Shown here one piece after another: positions 34,439 through 43,227 of a stretch of 64,000 bases of DNA (its first letter is position 1; the number at the start of each line of letters is the position of its first letter). Under the pieces are notes generated by a model. That model was not told the DNA's origin and did not search any database. It saw only the letters and a list, made by a program, of their open reading frames with translations. A program made the position numbers and the translations under genes. Source of the DNA: VAXT01 sp963827725 (GTDB lineage: Bacteria > Actinomycetota > Thermoleophilia > Gaiellales > Gaiellaceae); NCBI GenBank assembly GCA_963827725.1, contig CAWHBM010000001.1, forward strand, positions 620,001 through 684,000, in the 5' to 3' direction.

Positions 34439-35617
34439 ATGGCCATCATCGAGCAGTCAACCAGCGGCGGCGTCTCGTTCGGCCTCACGGACGAGCAGCG
34501 GGACCTGCGCGATCTCGCGCACACGTTCGCGGAGAAAGAGATCCGCCCCCGCGCCGCCGAGTACGACGAGAGCTCGACGCATCCCGTGGACGTGATCGCG
34601 AAGGCCCACTCACTCGGCCTCATGAACCTTCACATCCCGGAGGACTATGGCGGGCCCGGGCTCTCGATCTTCGATGGCATCTTGGTCGGCGAGGAGCTCT
34701 CCTGGGGCTGCTCCGGCATCACCGTCTCGATCATCGCCAACACGCTCGGCGCCGCCCCGGTCGCCCTCGCGGGGAGCGACGAGCAGAAGCGCGAATGGCT
34801 GTCGCCGCTGATCGAGGAGCCCCTTCTCTGCTCCTTCGCGCTCACCGAGCCGAATGCCGGCTCCGACGTCTCCGGAATCCAGACGACGGCGGTGCGAGTG
34901 GGTGACGACTACGTCATCAACGGCTCGAAGATGTTCATCACGAACGCGGGCCATGCGACCTGGATGGTCGTCTTCGCCTCGACCGACAAGAGCAAGGGTC
35001 GTCGCGGGCTCTCTGCTTTCGTCGTCCCGGCCGACGCCGACGGCTTCACGGTCGAGAAGCACCTCGACAAGATGGGCCAGCGGGCGACGGACACCTCCGC
35101 GGTCGCCTTCCAGGACGTCAAGGTGCCCGCCGCCAACCGGCTCGGCGAGGAAGGCGAGGGATTCAAGATCGCGATGCGCACGCTCGACCACACGCGCCCC
35201 GGCACGGCGATCGGGGCGGTCGGGGTCGCCCGCGCCGCCTACGAGCTTTCGATCGAGTACTCGCGTGAGCGCGTCCAGTTCGGCCAGCCGATCGCGATGA
35301 ACCAGGGCGTCAACTTCCTGATCGCGGACATGGCTGCCGAGATCGAAGCCGCCCGGCTGCTCACATGGCAGGCGGCCTGGTTGCTCGACCAGGGGAAGCG
35401 GGCGACCCTCGAGTCGTCGATCGCGAAGCGCTTCGCCTCCGATACGGCGATGAAGGTGACGACCGACGCGGTGCAGATTTTCGGCGGATACGGGTACATG
35501 AAGGAGTACCCCGTCGAGAAGCTGATGCGCGATGCGAAGCTCTTTCAGATCTACGAAGGCACATCACAGATCCAAAGGCTTGTCATCGCCAGAGAGATCT
35601 TCTTCCCGCGATCCTGA
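34439..35617 (+). CDS. Acyl-CoA dehydrogenase, short-chain type
   Basis: 392 residues from ATG 34439. Closely follows the bacterial short-chain acyl-CoA dehydrogenase pattern: CSFALTEPNAGSDVSGIQTT, KMFITNAGHATWMVVFA, GFKIAMRTLDHTRPGTAIGA, and catalytic Glu in FQIYEGTSQIQRLVIARE. The two divergent dehydrogenases are only moderately alike, so they probably take different acyl-CoAs. The operator repeat at 34391-34408 lies 30 bases upstream. Confidence 0.95.
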   Translation: MAIIEQSTSGGVSFGLTDEQRDLRDLAHTFAEKEIRPRAAEYDESSTHPVDVIAKAHSLGLMNLHIPEDYGGPGLSIFDGILVGEELSWGCSGITVSIIANTLGAAPVALAGSDEQKREWLSPLIEEPLLCSFALTEPNAGSDVSGIQTTAVRVGDDYVINGSKMFITNAGHATWMVVFASTDKSKGRRGLSAFVVPADADGFTVEKHLDKMGQRATDTSAVAFQDVKVPAANRLGEEGEGFKIAMRTLDHTRPGTAIGAVGVARAAYELSIEYSRERVQFGQPIAMNQGVNFLIADMAAEIEAARLLTWQAAWLLDQGKRATLESSIAKRFASDTAMKVTTDAVQIFGGYGYMKEYPVEKLMRDAKLFQIYEGTSQIQRLVIAREIFFPRS

Positions 35618-35648
35618 CCGGGCTGAGACTGACGCTACACTCAAGGTC

Positions 35649-37508
35649 TTGTCGGTGCGGGCCGCTCATCTTCCCCGCGCCCGGCGGCGGAGGCGTGCCC
35701 GGGTGCGGCTCATTTGGCAATGGAGCCTGCTCGTCGGCGCGGTCCTGGTCCTGGGCGGGACGACGCTCGGGCTGGCCTTCGCGGGCTCCCCGGAGCGGCT
35801 TCCGGCCGGTTCGCAGATCGCCGGCGTCGACGTCTCCGGACTGACCGCGGGCGAGGCCCGTGCGCTGCTCGAGCGGCGCTCCCGCGAGCTGGGCAGGGTG
35901 CCGGTCGTATTCACCGCCGAGAGCAAGGAGTGGCGAGTGAAGCCCAACGCGGTTGTCGTCGAGGTCGACTGGGCGGCAGCGGTCGAGGCCGCACGGCGCC
36001 AGGGCGAGGGCTTCGGGCCGGTCCGGGGCCTCAAGCGGCTCGGCGTCCGGGTCTTCGGCGGCGACGTCGCGCCGAGGGCGACGGTCTACGAGGCGGCGAT
36101 CGACGCGTACGTGACCCGCTTCGCCAAGGCGGTCGACCGGCCGCGGGTCGAGCCGTCCCTGCGGCTCCGCGGGATCGAGGCGGAGGTCGTCTCCGGCAAA
36201 GCGGGCCGCTTGCTCGACCGGAACGCGACCGAGCAGGTCCTCGTCCGCTCCTTGACCGGGATCTCACGCGAGCCCGTTGCGCTGCCACTGCGGGTCGATG
36301 CACCGAAGCTCGCCACTCGCGACCTAGCAGGCGCGAAGGTGAAGGCCGACAACGCCGTCTCGGGCCCGGTCGAGCTGACGTACGGCCCCGGCGGCTGGCG
36401 CCTCACCCGCGCAAAGATCGCGAGGCTGCTCGCACTGCCGCGGAACGGCTCGACCGAGCTCCAGCTCGCCGGCCCGGGCGCGAACCGGTTCTTCGCCAAT
36501 CTTCGCAAGCGCGTCGAGCACGCCCCGAAGGACGCGACCTTCGCGGTCGGCTCGGGGAACGTCGTTCGCGTCGTCCCGGCCGAAGCCGGGGTCGCCCTCG
36601 ACGAAAAGGCGACGACGCACAATCTCCTGGGCGCGATGCTCTCGCCCACGAACCGGCGCGCGGATCTGGTCGTCGCCACTGCGACGCCCGAGCGCACGAC
36701 GCGCGAGGCCAGGGCGATGGGCATCACGGGGCTCGTCGGCGCCTACGAGACTGCCTACGGTGGCATCGCGAACCGGATTCACAACGTGCAGCTCGTCGCG
36801 CAGCTGATCGACAACCACTTCATCGCCCCGGGTGCTGAGTTCTCGTTCAACGGCACGACCGGGGAGCGCTCGGAGGACAAGGGATTCCGCGAGGCGCCCG
36901 TGATCATCAACGGCGAGCTCCAGACCGGGCTCGGCGGCGGCGTCTGCCAGGTCTCGACGACGACCTTCAACGCGGCCTTCGAGGCCGGGCTCTCGATCAC
37001 CGACCGGACAAACCACGCGCTGTACATCAGCCACTACCCGCTCGCGCGCGACGCGACCGTGAACTATCCGGATCTCGACCTCAAGTTCGTCAACGACACC
37101 GATCATTGGCTCTGGCTGCGCACGTTCGTCGGCTCCTCGTCGCTGACGGTCGCGCTCTACGGCACTCCGCAGAACCGCCGCATCGAGACCGATGTCTCGC
37201 CCCTCGTCGAGAGGGATCCGCCGACGGTCAAGCGCGTCCCCGACCCGAACCTCCTCGTCGGGGAGGAAGCACTCGAAGAGGCGGGGCAGCCCTCGCGCTC
37301 GACGAGCGTCCGCCGCCGCGTCTACACCTCGGACGGCGAGCTGCTCTACGACCACACCTGGTACTCGTCCTACCGGTCGGAGCCGCGCATCATCCGCGAG
37401 GGCACGCGGCCGAAGCCGGAGCCGCCACCGCCGCCCAAGAAGAAGAAGAAGCTGCCGCTCCCGCCGCCACCACCGCTCGAGCCGCCCCCGCCGGTTCCGG
37501 CTCCCTAG
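35649..37508 (+). CDS. VanW-family cell-envelope protein
   Basis: 619 residues from TTG 35649; a TACACT box ends seven bases earlier, so the message may be leaderless. Basic cytoplasmic start (RARRRRRARVRLIWQW), one membrane anchor (SLLVGAVLVLGGTTLGLAFA), tandem peptidoglycan-binding-like domains (VDVSGLTAGEARALLERRSR type), then the VanW domain with NVQLVAQLIDNHFIAPGAEF and GLGGGVCQVSTTTFNAAFEA. C-terminus is a Lys/Pro low-complexity tail. VanW is linked to vancomycin-resistance clusters but its activity is unknown; most members are chromosomal wall proteins. Confidence 0.9.
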   Translation: MSVRAAHLPRARRRRRARVRLIWQWSLLVGAVLVLGGTTLGLAFAGSPERLPAGSQIAGVDVSGLTAGEARALLERRSRELGRVPVVFTAESKEWRVKPNAVVVEVDWAAAVEAARRQGEGFGPVRGLKRLGVRVFGGDVAPRATVYEAAIDAYVTRFAKAVDRPRVEPSLRLRGIEAEVVSGKAGRLLDRNATEQVLVRSLTGISREPVALPLRVDAPKLATRDLAGAKVKADNAVSGPVELTYGPGGWRLTRAKIARLLALPRNGSTELQLAGPGANRFFANLRKRVEHAPKDATFAVGSGNVVRVVPAEAGVALDEKATTHNLLGAMLSPTNRRADLVVATATPERTTREARAMGITGLVGAYETAYGGIANRIHNVQLVAQLIDNHFIAPGAEFSFNGTTGERSEDKGFREAPVIINGELQTGLGGGVCQVSTTTFNAAFEAGLSITDRTNHALYISHYPLARDATVNYPDLDLKFVNDTDHWLWLRTFVGSSSLTVALYGTPQNRRIETDVSPLVERDPPTVKRVPDPNLLVGEEALEEAGQPSRSTSVRRRVYTSDGELLYDHTWYSSYRSEPRIIREGTRPKPEPPPPPKKKKKLPLPPPPPLEPPPPVPAP

Positions 37509-37510
37509 GC

Positions 37511-37921
37511 CTAGCTCTCCGCTTCGGCGATCGCTTCAGCGAGCCAGGCGGGCACGCGAGTGGGCAGGTGGTCGCCGATCGACACGCAGGCGTGTGTCGT
37601 CCAGCCCTCGGCGATCGGCTCACCGTTCCGCTCGACCGCGTAGTCGAAGCGGAATCGAGCGCCGCGCAGGTCGCCGCAGCGAGCCCGGATCGTGAGCCGG
37701 TCGTCGAATCCCGCGCTCGAGACGTAGCGCGCATACGCCTCGAGCGTCAGGGCGTCGACCCCTTCCTCGCGGAGGCCGAGGTAGCCGCCGCGGAACCGGC
37801 GCAGGTACTCGATCCTCGTCGTCTCGAACCAGACGAGGTAGGCAGCGTGATGGGCGATGCCCTGCGCGTCCGTCTCCGCGAAGCGGACGGTCACCTCGTG
37901 CGAGAACTTGAAATCGTCCAC
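37511..37921 (-). CDS. Hotdog-fold acyl-CoA thioesterase (4HBT family)
   Basis: 136 residues from GTG 37921 (MDDFKFSHEVTVRFAETDAQ). Active-site pattern RFAETDAQGIAHHAAYLVWF with the catalytic Asp, typical of YbgC/FadM-like thioesterases. Hydrolyses acyl-CoA; substrate unknown. Convergent with the VanW gene (two bases apart) and divergent from the DUF2339 gene. Confidence 0.92.
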   Translation of the reverse strand: MDDFKFSHEVTVRFAETDAQGIAHHAAYLVWFETTRIEYLRRFRGGYLGLREEGVDALTLEAYARYVSSAGFDDRLTIRARCGDLRGARFRFDYAVERNGEPIAEGWTTHACVSIGDHLPTRVPAWLAEAIAEAES

Positions 37922-37988
37922 GAAGAGGAAGACTCTTTCAGGCGCGATCGGTGTGGCGTGCGCATCGCATCTGTGCTATATAGCAAGT

Positions 37989-39740
37989 ATGAGATACGAC
38001 GACGATGAGCGAGTAGCTTCCATCGAGCGGCAGGTGGCAGAGCTCACCGCCCGGCTCGAGCTGCTGGAAAAGCGCGTCCAGCCCGAGCCCGAGAGGTCGA
38101 GTGTCTATCGGCCCGCCCCGAAGACGGCCAAGCCGGGAGCCGGGGCAATGCCCGGAGCCGAGGATCAGCGCTCGGCCCGCTCGTCGCTGCCGAGCGTTCC
38201 GAAGATGGACTTCGAGGATCTTCTCGGCGGGCGCATCCTCGGCTGGCTCGGCGGCTCCGCGGTCGTCCTCGCCGCCGTCTTCTTTCTCGTGATGGCCGTC
38301 AGCCGCGGCTGGATCGACGAGCCCACGAGGGTCTTGCTCGCCTTCCTCGGCTCGACCCTGCTCCTGGGCGCCGGGCTCTACCTGTACGAGCGCCAGGGGC
38401 AGACGCAGGCCGCGCTCGCGACGGTTGCGGCCGCCATCGCATCGCTCTATGCCTCGCTGACCGCGGCGACGACCCTCTATGACCTGATCGACCCGGTCGT
38501 CGGCCTCGCCGTGGCAGGCATCGTCGGCGCGAGCGCGACGGCGATCGCGGTTCGCTGGAACTCCCCGATCGTTGCGGGCCTTGGCGTGGTCGGCGCTTTG
38601 CTCGCGCCGGTCCTCGTGGACGCGGGCACGACGGGTGAGGCGCTCGCGTTCATGGCCATCGCGCTGGTCGCGTCGACCGGGGTTCTCCTCTGGCAGCGCT
38701 GGGACTGGCTCGCCGCCGTCTCGTTCGTTGCCAGCGCCCCGCAGGTCGCGGCCTGGCTTTTCGACACGCACGGGGATCACCCGCTGCGAGCCCTGGTCGT
38801 GCTCGGGCTCTTCTGGGCCCTCTACGTCGTTGCGGCAATCGGTTACGAGCTGCGGGTGCCGACCGCCGAGCTTCGGGCGTCGTCGGCGATGCTCCTGCTC
38901 GCCAACGCCGTGCTCGTCGCGGCCGGCGGCTACCTGATCCTGACCGATCGAGGAAGCGACGCGGGAGCGACGGCGTGGGTGATTGCGCTTGCCGTCTTGC
39001 ACATCGGCCTCGGAGCGTTCGCCTTCCGCGGGCGGATGAGCGACGAGATCGGTGCCGGCCTCGTCGCGGTGGGCCTCGGCCTGTCTGCGATCGGGCTCGG
39101 CCTCGCGCTCAGTGGGCCCGCGCTCGTCGTCGGCTGGACCGTCGAGGCAGTCGTGCTGGCCTGGGTCGTGCGGCGGAAGACGGATTTCCGTGTCGAGATC
39201 GCCATCGCCGTCTTCCTCGGGCTCGCGATCGGGCACGTCCTGCTCTTCGAGGCACCCCCCGATGCGCTCCTCATCGGCGTCGACAGCCTCGCCGAGGCGC
39301 TCATCGCAATTGCAATGGTCGGCGGAGCGGCGATCGCCGTCTCGCGCCTGATCCGGCCGGAGCCGAGGGAACGACTGCTCGCTCTTTACGGGATTGCGCT
39401 CGCGGCGGCCGTCTACATCCCGTCCATCGTCATCGTCGACACCTGGACGACGGGTGACCGCAGCGACCCGGGACAGACCGCCCAGCTACTGCTCAGCGCC
39501 TTCTGGGGCCTGACGGGGCTGGCGGGGATCGTCTACGGCCTCGTTCGTAAGCAGCGCGCTGCGCGATTGGCGGGCCTCGCGCTCCTCGGGCTCGCAGTCG
39601 CCAAGGTGTTCATCTTCGACCTCTCGCAGCTCGACTCCATCTATCGAGTCCTGTCGTTCCTGGCCCTCGGCCTGCTGTTGCTCGCCGGCGCGTTCGCGTA
39701 CCAGCGGTTCCAGGTCACCTCCGACGATGGTGGGAAATGA
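37989..39740 (+). CDS. DUF2339 polytopic membrane protein
   Basis: 583 residues from ATG 37989. N-terminal coiled coil (ERVASIERQVAELTARLELL), Pro/Ala linker, then PKMDFEDLLGGRILGWLGGS, a strong DUF2339 landmark, and about fifteen membrane helices. Function unknown; in many bacteria it pairs with DUF3999, which follows here with a four-base overlap. TATATA at 37977-37982 (in the palindrome GCTATATAGC) ends six bases before the ATG and no ribosome-binding site is seen, so the message is probably leaderless. Confidence 0.9.
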   Translation: MRYDDDERVASIERQVAELTARLELLEKRVQPEPERSSVYRPAPKTAKPGAGAMPGAEDQRSARSSLPSVPKMDFEDLLGGRILGWLGGSAVVLAAVFFLVMAVSRGWIDEPTRVLLAFLGSTLLLGAGLYLYERQGQTQAALATVAAAIASLYASLTAATTLYDLIDPVVGLAVAGIVGASATAIAVRWNSPIVAGLGVVGALLAPVLVDAGTTGEALAFMAIALVASTGVLLWQRWDWLAAVSFVASAPQVAAWLFDTHGDHPLRALVVLGLFWALYVVAAIGYELRVPTAELRASSAMLLLANAVLVAAGGYLILTDRGSDAGATAWVIALAVLHIGLGAFAFRGRMSDEIGAGLVAVGLGLSAIGLGLALSGPALVVGWTVEAVVLAWVVRRKTDFRVEIAIAVFLGLAIGHVLLFEAPPDALLIGVDSLAEALIAIAMVGGAAIAVSRLIRPEPRERLLALYGIALAAAVYIPSIVIVDTWTTGDRSDPGQTAQLLLSAFWGLTGLAGIVYGLVRKQRAARLAGLALLGLAVAKVFIFDLSQLDSIYRVLSFLALGLLLLAGAFAYQRFQVTSDDGGK

Positions 39741-40930
39741 GGCGCCTGGCGGCTGTCGGCCTCGCCGGGCTCACCTTCGCGAGCGCGGCCTGGGCGCTCG
39801 ACACGACGGGCTCTCGCTACGAGCGGCCCCTGCGCGCCGCCGGGGAAGACCCGATCTCTTTTGCGCCTGACGGCCGGATGTACGGGCATTCGCAGGTCGA
39901 CTTCTCCGATTTCCGAATCATCGACGGGGCGGGCCAGCAGGTGCCGTGGCGAAGGCTTCCTCAGCCGAAGGCCCCGCGTCCGGTCGACGTCGGCGTGCTA
40001 AATGCGGGCCGGCAAGGCATCGCGGCGGTCGCGCTGCTCGACCTCGGCCCGCGCCGGAAGGTTCGCGACCGTCTCGAGCTCGACATCCCCGACACCGGCT
40101 TCGTCGGCCGCGTACGGGTCTCGGGCTCGGACGATCGCCGCACCTTCACCCATCTCTCGACCTCGGTCGTCTACGACATCGAGGGAGCGGAGGGCCGGGC
40201 GCGCAGCACGGTCGTCACGTTCCCGCCGAGCGACTTCCGCTACCTCCAGCTAAAGGCGCGTGGCGTCTCGAGGATCGACGGCGCGACAGTCTCCGGCGCC
40301 GGCCCGAGGCCGACCGAGCAGACGATGGCGAGCGCGCCTCGCATCGAGAGCACGGGGCGGGCGACACTGATCCTCGTCGACCTCGAGTACCAAAACGTCC
40401 CGGTCGACGAGGTTCGCGTGTCGGCCACGACGCCTCAGTACGTTCGGCCCGCGACGATCGCCGGCTCGAACGATGCGAAGACCTGGGTAACGCTGGCGAG
40501 CGCCCGCGTCTATCGGCTTCCCGGTTCGGGGCGGGGCAGAAACTCGATCCGGATCGACGGTCGCCACAGATATCTGCGGCTGACGATCGAGAACGGCGAC
40601 GACACTCCGCTCGAGGGAATCGACGTGGCGATGCTCGCCTTCCCGCGGCGCCTGCTAGCCGAGGGCGGTCACCCACGCCCACTGCGCGCCTTCTACGGAG
40701 ACCCGTCCGCGCGCGCGCCGGTCTACGACTTCGCCCGCCTTCCGATCCCGCGGTCGACGACGTTCGCGTCGGGAGCCCTCGGCCGGGAGCAGCTCAACGA
40801 GCTCTTCGAGCCGCCACCCGACACCCGTAGCTTCACGGCGCGCCACTCGAATCTCGTCACGATCGCACTCGTGATCGCGGCCATGGCTGCCGTAGCTGCG
40901 GGGGCGCTTGCGCTTCGCCGGCGCGCTTGA
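39737..40930 (+). CDS. DUF3999 exported membrane-anchored protein
   Basis: 397 residues from ATG 39737, overlapping the DUF2339 stop. Signal peptide (LAAVGLAGLTFASAAWA), beta-rich periplasm-side domains (ISFAPDGRMYGHSQVDFSDF, HLSTSVVYDIEG, YLRLTIENGDDTPLEG), and a C-terminal membrane anchor with basic end (VTIALVIAAMAAVAAGALAL, then RRRA). Genetic coupling to DUF2339 suggests one envelope complex of unknown role. Confidence 0.87.
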   Translation: MRRLAAVGLAGLTFASAAWALDTTGSRYERPLRAAGEDPISFAPDGRMYGHSQVDFSDFRIIDGAGQQVPWRRLPQPKAPRPVDVGVLNAGRQGIAAVALLDLGPRRKVRDRLELDIPDTGFVGRVRVSGSDDRRTFTHLSTSVVYDIEGAEGRARSTVVTFPPSDFRYLQLKARGVSRIDGATVSGAGPRPTEQTMASAPRIESTGRATLILVDLEYQNVPVDEVRVSATTPQYVRPATIAGSNDAKTWVTLASARVYRLPGSGRGRNSIRIDGRHRYLRLTIENGDDTPLEGIDVAMLAFPRRLLAEGGHPRPLRAFYGDPSARAPVYDFARLPIPRSTTFASGALGREQLNELFEPPPDTRSFTARHSNLVTIALVIAAMAAVAAGALALRRRA

Positions 40931-40937
40931 ACCGAGG

Positions 40938-41096
40938 CTAGGCCGCCGTGCGGCGGAGCAGCCGCTCGTCGAGCACTTCCTGGCAGGACGAGCACATTTT
41001 GCGCTCGGCCTCGTACGGGACGCCCGCTCGCTGGCGGAGGACGTGCTTGGTCACCGGGGTGTGGCGGTGCGCCTTCTTCTGGCTCATCGGGGCCAT
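40938..41096 (-). CDS. Small CxxC protein (52 residues)
   Basis: ATG 41096 (or ATG 41087): MAPMSQKKAHRHTPVTKHVL then RQRAGVPYEAERKMCSSCQE and a basic end. Basic, with a single CSSC pair that could form half a zinc site, somewhat like a ribosomal small protein, but it does not match L32 or L33. Could be a real small gene judged by GC3 and composition; function unknown. Confidence 0.5.
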   Translation of the reverse strand: MAPMSQKKAHRHTPVTKHVLRQRAGVPYEAERKMCSSCQEVLDERLLRRTAA

Positions 41097-41270
41097 TTGT
41101 CTCAGGCTAGCTCGCGCATCGGTGGTTGCATCCCCCAAAGCGGTAAGGGTTTGGTGACGTCCTGGTAAACATTCGGACGCATTTTTTGTCGGCTGGTTAG
41201 GGACCGAGGATTAGCGGCGGCGCTTCGGCGGTAAAGTGATCCAGAGGGAAAGCGACGAAAGGCACCGCAA

Positions 41271-41585
41271 ATGGCCAAACAAAAGAAGGATCCGCTCACC
41301 AAGCTCGCCGACCGCGGGGAACAGGTCGTCGGCAAGATCACCGACCTTCCCGGCGCGAAGAACCTTCTCGACCGGGCGACCCAGTTTGCCAAGCGCCTGG
41401 ACGACGTCCAGAAACAACTCCGCAGCCTCGACCCGCTGCAGAAGAGAGTCGCGTCGATCGAGCGTCGGCTCGACAAGCTCGACGGCAAGAGCACGGCTCG
41501 CAAGAAGCCGGCGGCCAAGCGCACCACCTCGGCGCGCAAGTCGACCGCGAAGCGCTCCACGACGCGCCCGTCCAGCTCTAGCTAG
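41271..41585 (+). CDS. Small coiled-coil protein with Lys/Arg-rich tail
   Basis: 104 residues from ATG 41271, with GAAAGG upstream. Residues 1-70 are helical (FAKRLDDVQKQLRSLDPLQK, RVASIERRLDKLDGK); 75-104 are an Ala/Lys/Arg/Ser tail (ARKKPAAKRTTSARKSTAKR) like those of actinobacterial histone-like proteins. Nucleic-acid association is possible (inference). Overlaps the end of the lipid-kinase gene by eight bases. The 174 bases upstream hold no gene. Confidence 0.7.
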   Translation: MAKQKKDPLTKLADRGEQVVGKITDLPGAKNLLDRATQFAKRLDDVQKQLRSLDPLQKRVASIERRLDKLDGKSTARKKPAAKRTTSARKSTAKRSTTRPSSSS

Positions 41586-42486
41586 GAACTCTCAGGCGTA
41601 GCGCGTTCGGAACGACCTCGAAGGTTGCGGGGGTCGTTCCCGGCTGCTCGCCGTCGAGCTCCACCGGCAGGGCGATCGGCGCCTCGATCGAAACCTTCGC
41701 GCCGCGAAGCAGCTCGGCTTTGGGATGGGGGAGGTGCGTGCCGCGGTAGATCTTCGGCAGCGTCACGACGAGGTCTTTCTTCGAGATGTCGCCGATCAGG
41801 AGGACGTCGAAGAGCCCGTCGTCGGGCTCGGCTTCCGGACAGATCTTCATGCCGCCTCCGAGATAGCGGCCGTTCGCGACGATGACGTCGTACATCGCCC
41901 CCGTTCGCACCTCGGCGTCGACCGACACCGTCACCTGGGCGTTCCGCCAGCGGGCGAAGACGGCAAACGTGCTCCAGGCGTAGCTGACCTTCCCGCCGAG
42001 CGCCTTGCCGGTCTCGTTCACGCGCTTGGCGACGGCTCCGCTCATGCCCGCGCTCGCGACGTTCGCGAACCACGTCGCGCCCTCCTTGCCCGCCCAGGTT
42101 CGCAGTGTCGCCCGGCCGAGGTCGATCTCGCGGGTGCTCCCGCCGCGCGCGATGTCGAGCGCGTCCTCGAGGCGGTGCGGAATGTCGAAGGTGCGCACGA
42201 AATCGCCGCCGGTGCCGCGGTGGACGACCGCGAGCTCGACGCGCTCGAGGCCCGCGATGCCGTTGACGACTTCGTTCACTGTGCCGTCCCCGCCGACCGC
42301 GACGACCAGCTGCGCGCCTCCGCCGGCAGCCTCCCGGGCGAGGTCGACGAGGTGGCCCGGCCGCTCGGAGAGGAAGGTGTCGCCGGTCAGCCCCCGCTCC
42401 GCCGCAAGGCGTGCGATCTGCGGCCAGCGCTTCCCTGTGGCGCCGTTGTCGGCCGCCGGGTTGACGAGGAAGACCGTCCTGCTAAT
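41578..42486 (-). CDS. Diacylglycerol/lipid kinase (YegS/DagK family), probable ATT start
   Basis: Phosphorylates a lipid diol with ATP. N-terminal SRTVFLVNPAADNGATGKRW and VVAVGGDGTVNEVVNGIAG (nucleotide loop GGDGT) are the family landmarks, so the protein must begin about 69 codons before the first standard start (GTG 42279, inside GGDGTV). The only suitable codon is ATT 42486, which overlaps the deoD stop as ATTAG. Length from there is 302 residues, the normal size. C-terminal domain contains RYLGGGMKICPEAEPDDGLF. Confidence 0.88.
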   Translation of the reverse strand: MSRTVFLVNPAADNGATGKRWPQIARLAAERGLTGDTFLSERPGHLVDLAREAAGGGAQLVVAVGGDGTVNEVVNGIAGLERVELAVVHRGTGGDFVRTFDIPHRLEDALDIARGGSTREIDLGRATLRTWAGKEGATWFANVASAGMSGAVAKRVNETGKALGGKVSYAWSTFAVFARWRNAQVTVSVDAEVRTGAMYDVIVANGRYLGGGMKICPEAEPDDGLFDVLLIGDISKKDLVVTLPKIYRGTHLPHPKAELLRGAKVSIEAPIALPVELDGEQPGTTPATFEVVPNALRLRVPS

Positions 42487-43198
42487 GGGAATCCGAGGTA
42501 ACCGTGGCGAGCGCGACCCGGGTCATGCGGTCGACGGCGGCCTGGAGGTCCTCGTCCGAGATTCGCGTGAAGGAACCGCCGACGACGATGTCGCTGACCG
42601 TCAGCAGGCAGCCTGCCTGCACCTTCCGCAGCGCGCCGATCGTGAAGATGACCGCGGCCTCCATCTCGACCGCGAGCACTCCGCGTGACGACCAGCGGCC
42701 GTGGCGCTCCTCGTCGGGGTCGTAGAACGTGTCCGAGGAGGCGATTGCCCCAACCCGCATCTGCTGGTCGAGCGCCTTTGCTGCATGGACGGCTCCGTGG
42801 ACGAGCTCCCAATCCGCGGTCGGGCAGTGCGGCTCGCCGCCGACGTAGTGCCGGGCCGTCCCGTCGGCAGGGACAGCGGTCAGCGCGACGATCAGGTCTC
42901 CCAGCTCGAGGTCCGGCTGCAGGCCGCCGCAGGTTCCGACGCGCAGGAACCGCTTGACGCCGAGCTGGACGAGCTCCTCCATCACGATCGCGGCGGTTGG
43001 GCAGCCCATGCCTGTCGCCTGCACCGAGACCGGCCGGCCTTCGTACTCGCCGGTGTAGCCGAGGAGGCCGCGCTCCGCGTTTCGCTGGACGGCGTTCTCG
43101 AGGTACGTCTCGGCGATGTACTTCGCCCGGAGAGGGTCTCCCGGGAGCAGGCAGGCCTCGGCGTACTCGCCTTGCTCGGCACGGACGTGAATCGGCAC
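42482..43198 (-). CDS. deoD: Purine nucleoside phosphorylase, DeoD type
   Basis: 238 residues from GTG 43198. Phosphorolysis of purine nucleosides. Motifs: CLLPGDPLRAKYIAETYL, GMGCPTAAIVMEELVQLGV, VGTCGGLQPDLELGD, VEMEAAVIFTIG (ribose-binding Glu) and TVSDIVVGG (catalytic Asp). A minus-strand TAGGCT box ends six bases before the GTG, suggesting a leaderless message. Confidence 0.94.
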   Translation of the reverse strand: MPIHVRAEQGEYAEACLLPGDPLRAKYIAETYLENAVQRNAERGLLGYTGEYEGRPVSVQATGMGCPTAAIVMEELVQLGVKRFLRVGTCGGLQPDLELGDLIVALTAVPADGTARHYVGGEPHCPTADWELVHGAVHAAKALDQQMRVGAIASSDTFYDPDEERHGRWSSRGVLAVEMEAAVIFTIGALRKVQAGCLLTVSDIVVGGSFTRISDEDLQAAVDRMTRVALATVTSDSH

Positions 43199-43227
43199 GC
43201 GGGGAGCCTATTGCGAGAATCCAACTC

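Noticed and set aside
37938..39236. 432-codon minus-strand ORF opposite the DUF2339 gene
   Set aside because: Highly charged antisense product; the plus strand gives a coherent polytopic membrane protein.
40908..41168. Plus-strand ORFs opposite the small CxxC gene
   Set aside because: No recognisable motif or ribosome-binding site; the minus-strand frame has the more plausible basic CxxC product, itself only moderately supported.
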